Program-made: the position numbers and the translations under genes
Shown: positions 62,764 through 64,000 of the stretch, in pieces
Position numbering within the stretch: the stretch's first letter is position 1
Layout: every line of letters starts with the position of its first letter
The notes under the pieces: model-generated
Database searches by the model: none
What the model was told of the DNA's origin: nothing
The model's input: the letters and a program-made list of their open reading frames with translations, nothing else
Assembly (NCBI RefSeq): GCF_001591545.1
Contig: NZ_BCVC01000004.1
Span: 1 to 64,000, forward strand
Origin: Lederbergia lenta NBRC 16444
GTDB lineage: Bacteria > Bacillota > Bacilli > Bacillales > Bacillaceae_C
Direction of reading: 5' to 3'
Length of the DNA stretch: 64,000 nt

Positions 62764-63915
62764 ATGAAACTAGGTCTTGATATATTTTTAGAACAGTATG
62801 TGGGGCAGTTTACGGGAAAAAGAATCGGATTAGTAACGAATATGACGGGTGTTAATAGTAAACTAGTACCGACGATTGATTTGTTTTTTGGACACCCGGA
62901 TATCCAATTGACTGCACTTTATGGACCAGAACACGGAATAAGGGGGGACGCTAAAGAAGGACAAACAGTAGCCTCTTCTATCGATCCTTATACACAACTT
63001 CCAGTTTATAGTTTATATGGTGAAACAAGAAAGCCCACTAAAGAAATGCTTGAAGATATAGATGTAGTTGTTTTTGATTTACAAGATATTGGCACACGCT
63101 ATTATACATATATTTATACGATGGCTTATGTAATGGAAGCATGTAAGGAATTTGGAAAAGAATTTGTTGTGCTAGATCGTCCCAATCCAATATCTGGTGA
63201 TGCGGTAGAGGGAAATTTAGTAGAAGAAGATGTTCGTTCCTTTGTAGGTCTCTATCCAATCCCCAATCGGCATGGAATGACAATTGGAGAACTTGCTTTA
63301 TTATTTAATCATGCATTTAATATTGGGTGTGATTTAAAGGTTATTCCGATGCGTGGATGGAAACGAGAAATGTTTTTTGATGAAACAGGTCTATTTTGGG
63401 TACCGCCATCTCCAAATTCGACAGGAATAGATATGAGTATTTTATACCCAGGAACTTGCCTCGTAGAAGGAACAAATCTTTCAGAGGGGCGGGGAACGAC
63501 ACGACCATTTGAATATATAGGTGCTCCTTTTATAGAAGGGTACAGGCTAGCAAAGGTTTTTAATGAGAAAAGTATGCAGGGAGTTTTAGCAAGGCCTATT
63601 TCTTTCATTCCCACATATCAGAAGTACAAAGATGAGGTCTGTGAAGGAATCCAGCTTCATGTCGTGGACCGTAAATCATTTCATTCATTGAAAACAGGAT
63701 TAACTCTTATAGAGACAATCGCTGATCTCTATCCGAGCCATTTTAAATTTGTTCAACATGAAGATATAAACAAATCATTTTTTGACTTGCTTGCTGGAAC
63801 GAAAGCATTAAGGCAGCAGATTTTATCAGGAAATAGTCAAAACTTTTTAGCGGAATGTGCGGAGGAGTTGTCTATTTTTAATGAAAACAAAAAAGCATAT
63901 TTATTATACGCTTAG
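62764..63915 (+). CDS. namZ: Exo-beta-N-acetylmuramidase, NamZ-type (DUF1343), cytoplasmic form
   Basis: A 383-residue DUF1343 (GH171) protein. Active-site-region motifs are YGPEHGIRGDA (E56) and VEGTNLSEGRGTTRPFE, with FDLQDIGTRYYTYIYT and PNRHGMTIGEL between them. NamZ removes terminal MurNAc from peptidoglycan-derived chains such as MurNAc-GlcNAc. B. subtilis NamZ (YbbC) is secreted, but this protein begins at ATG 62764 without a signal peptide, so the cut would happen inside the cell after import. It follows the ABC importer and DUF624 genes directly. Confidence 0.88.
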   Translation: MKLGLDIFLEQYVGQFTGKRIGLVTNMTGVNSKLVPTIDLFFGHPDIQLTALYGPEHGIRGDAKEGQTVASSIDPYTQLPVYSLYGETRKPTKEMLEDIDVVVFDLQDIGTRYYTYIYTMAYVMEACKEFGKEFVVLDRPNPISGDAVEGNLVEEDVRSFVGLYPIPNRHGMTIGELALLFNHAFNIGCDLKVIPMRGWKREMFFDETGLFWVPPSPNSTGIDMSILYPGTCLVEGTNLSEGRGTTRPFEYIGAPFIEGYRLAKVFNEKSMQGVLARPISFIPTYQKYKDEVCEGIQLHVVDRKSFHSLKTGLTLIETIADLYPSHFKFVQHEDINKSFFDLLAGTKALRQQILSGNSQNFLAECAEELSIFNENKKAYLLYA

Positions 63916-63927
63916 GGAGATGATGGT

Positions 63928-64000
63928 ATGATCTCATACCGATGTTATCAATCAGGAGATGAAAAAGAGATCATTAGGCTTTGGAATGACTCGCTATCAC
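63928..64000 (+). CDS. GNAT-type acetyltransferase, N-terminal fragment (cut by window end)
   Basis: An ATG with GGGAG 8 nt upstream opens a frame of 24 codons to the window edge. The start (MISYRCYQSGDEKEIIRLWN) resembles the N terminus of the two-domain GNAT at 53396, which also has an IWNEEL segment at the same place. It lies 12 nt after namZ, so the salvage operon continues beyond the window. Confidence 0.6.
   Translation, partial: MISYRCYQSGDEKEIIRLWNDSLS

Overview
The window is a 64 kb chromosomal stretch of a low-GC, endospore-forming member of the Bacillales. The spore photoproduct lyase pair splA-splB is present. Shine-Dalgarno sequences are strong, GTG and TTG starts are frequent, and many proteins resemble Bacillus subtilis families by eye (GltC, CatE, TcyP, PepT, DdcP/YlbL, YpuA, YwbE). 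Everything here comes from reading the sequence; no database search was run. No rRNA, tRNA or CRISPR array was found.

Layout. 0.1-7 kb: a ROK repressor diverges from a sugar-acid operon (LarA-like nickel-pincer-cofactor family protein, UxuB-like SDR, gluconokinase-like kinase) and a GPH transporter. Two near-identical promoter/operator units lie in front of the operon and the transporter. 7-19 kb: splAB, an MMPL exporter with a TetR regulator, a uracil permease behind a PyrR attenuator, a BASS transporter, PepT, an electrophile-stress module (YodB/CatR-like regulator, CatE, nitroreductase) and a lactonase. 19-32 kb: an ECF sigma/anti-sigma/YfjL-like operon, bioY-bioB, a cold-shock gene behind a terminator-like leader, gdhA-gltC, an amidohydrolase, a divergent PurC paralogue with a nucleoside deaminase, an MFS transporter, and DdcP plus YpuA. 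33-36 kb: an acyl-CoA dehydrogenase and an rRNA methyltransferase lie between two inverted IS110-type transposase remnants. 36-42 kb: CutC, a DUF1646 transporter, YwbE, an ATPase, LD-carboxypeptidase, a previously unlisted 43-residue gene, and TcyP. 42-47 kb: a chitobiose-type PTS locus (EIIB, EIIA, EIIC, GH4 phospho-glycosidase) diverging from a GntR regulator and a ChbG-type deacetylase, with a cre site and tandem operators.

51-64 kb, all on the plus strand, is a peptidoglycan-sugar salvage island: BadF/MurK-type kinase, AnmK, two-domain GNAT, MurQ, AmiE-like serine hydrolase, PIG-L deacetylase, a complete sugar ABC transporter with ATPase and DUF624 protein, NamZ-type muramidase, and the start of a second GNAT. 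NamZ and the serine hydrolase lack signal peptides, and no PTS MurP or MurR is present. This suggests that muropeptide sugars enter through the ABC transporter and are dismantled in the cytoplasm, unlike the extracellular NagZ-AmiE-NamZ route of B. subtilis.

The two most interesting proposals are this ABC-type salvage island and a possible dehydratase-free hexuronate route (fructuronate to mannonate to gluconate to 6-phosphogluconate) built around the LarA-like protein. Smaller oddities include two dispersed arrays of exactly 21-bp degenerate repeats, a six-residue leader peptide in front of the ABC operon, and a Bacillaceae-type intergenic repeat inserted inside that operon.
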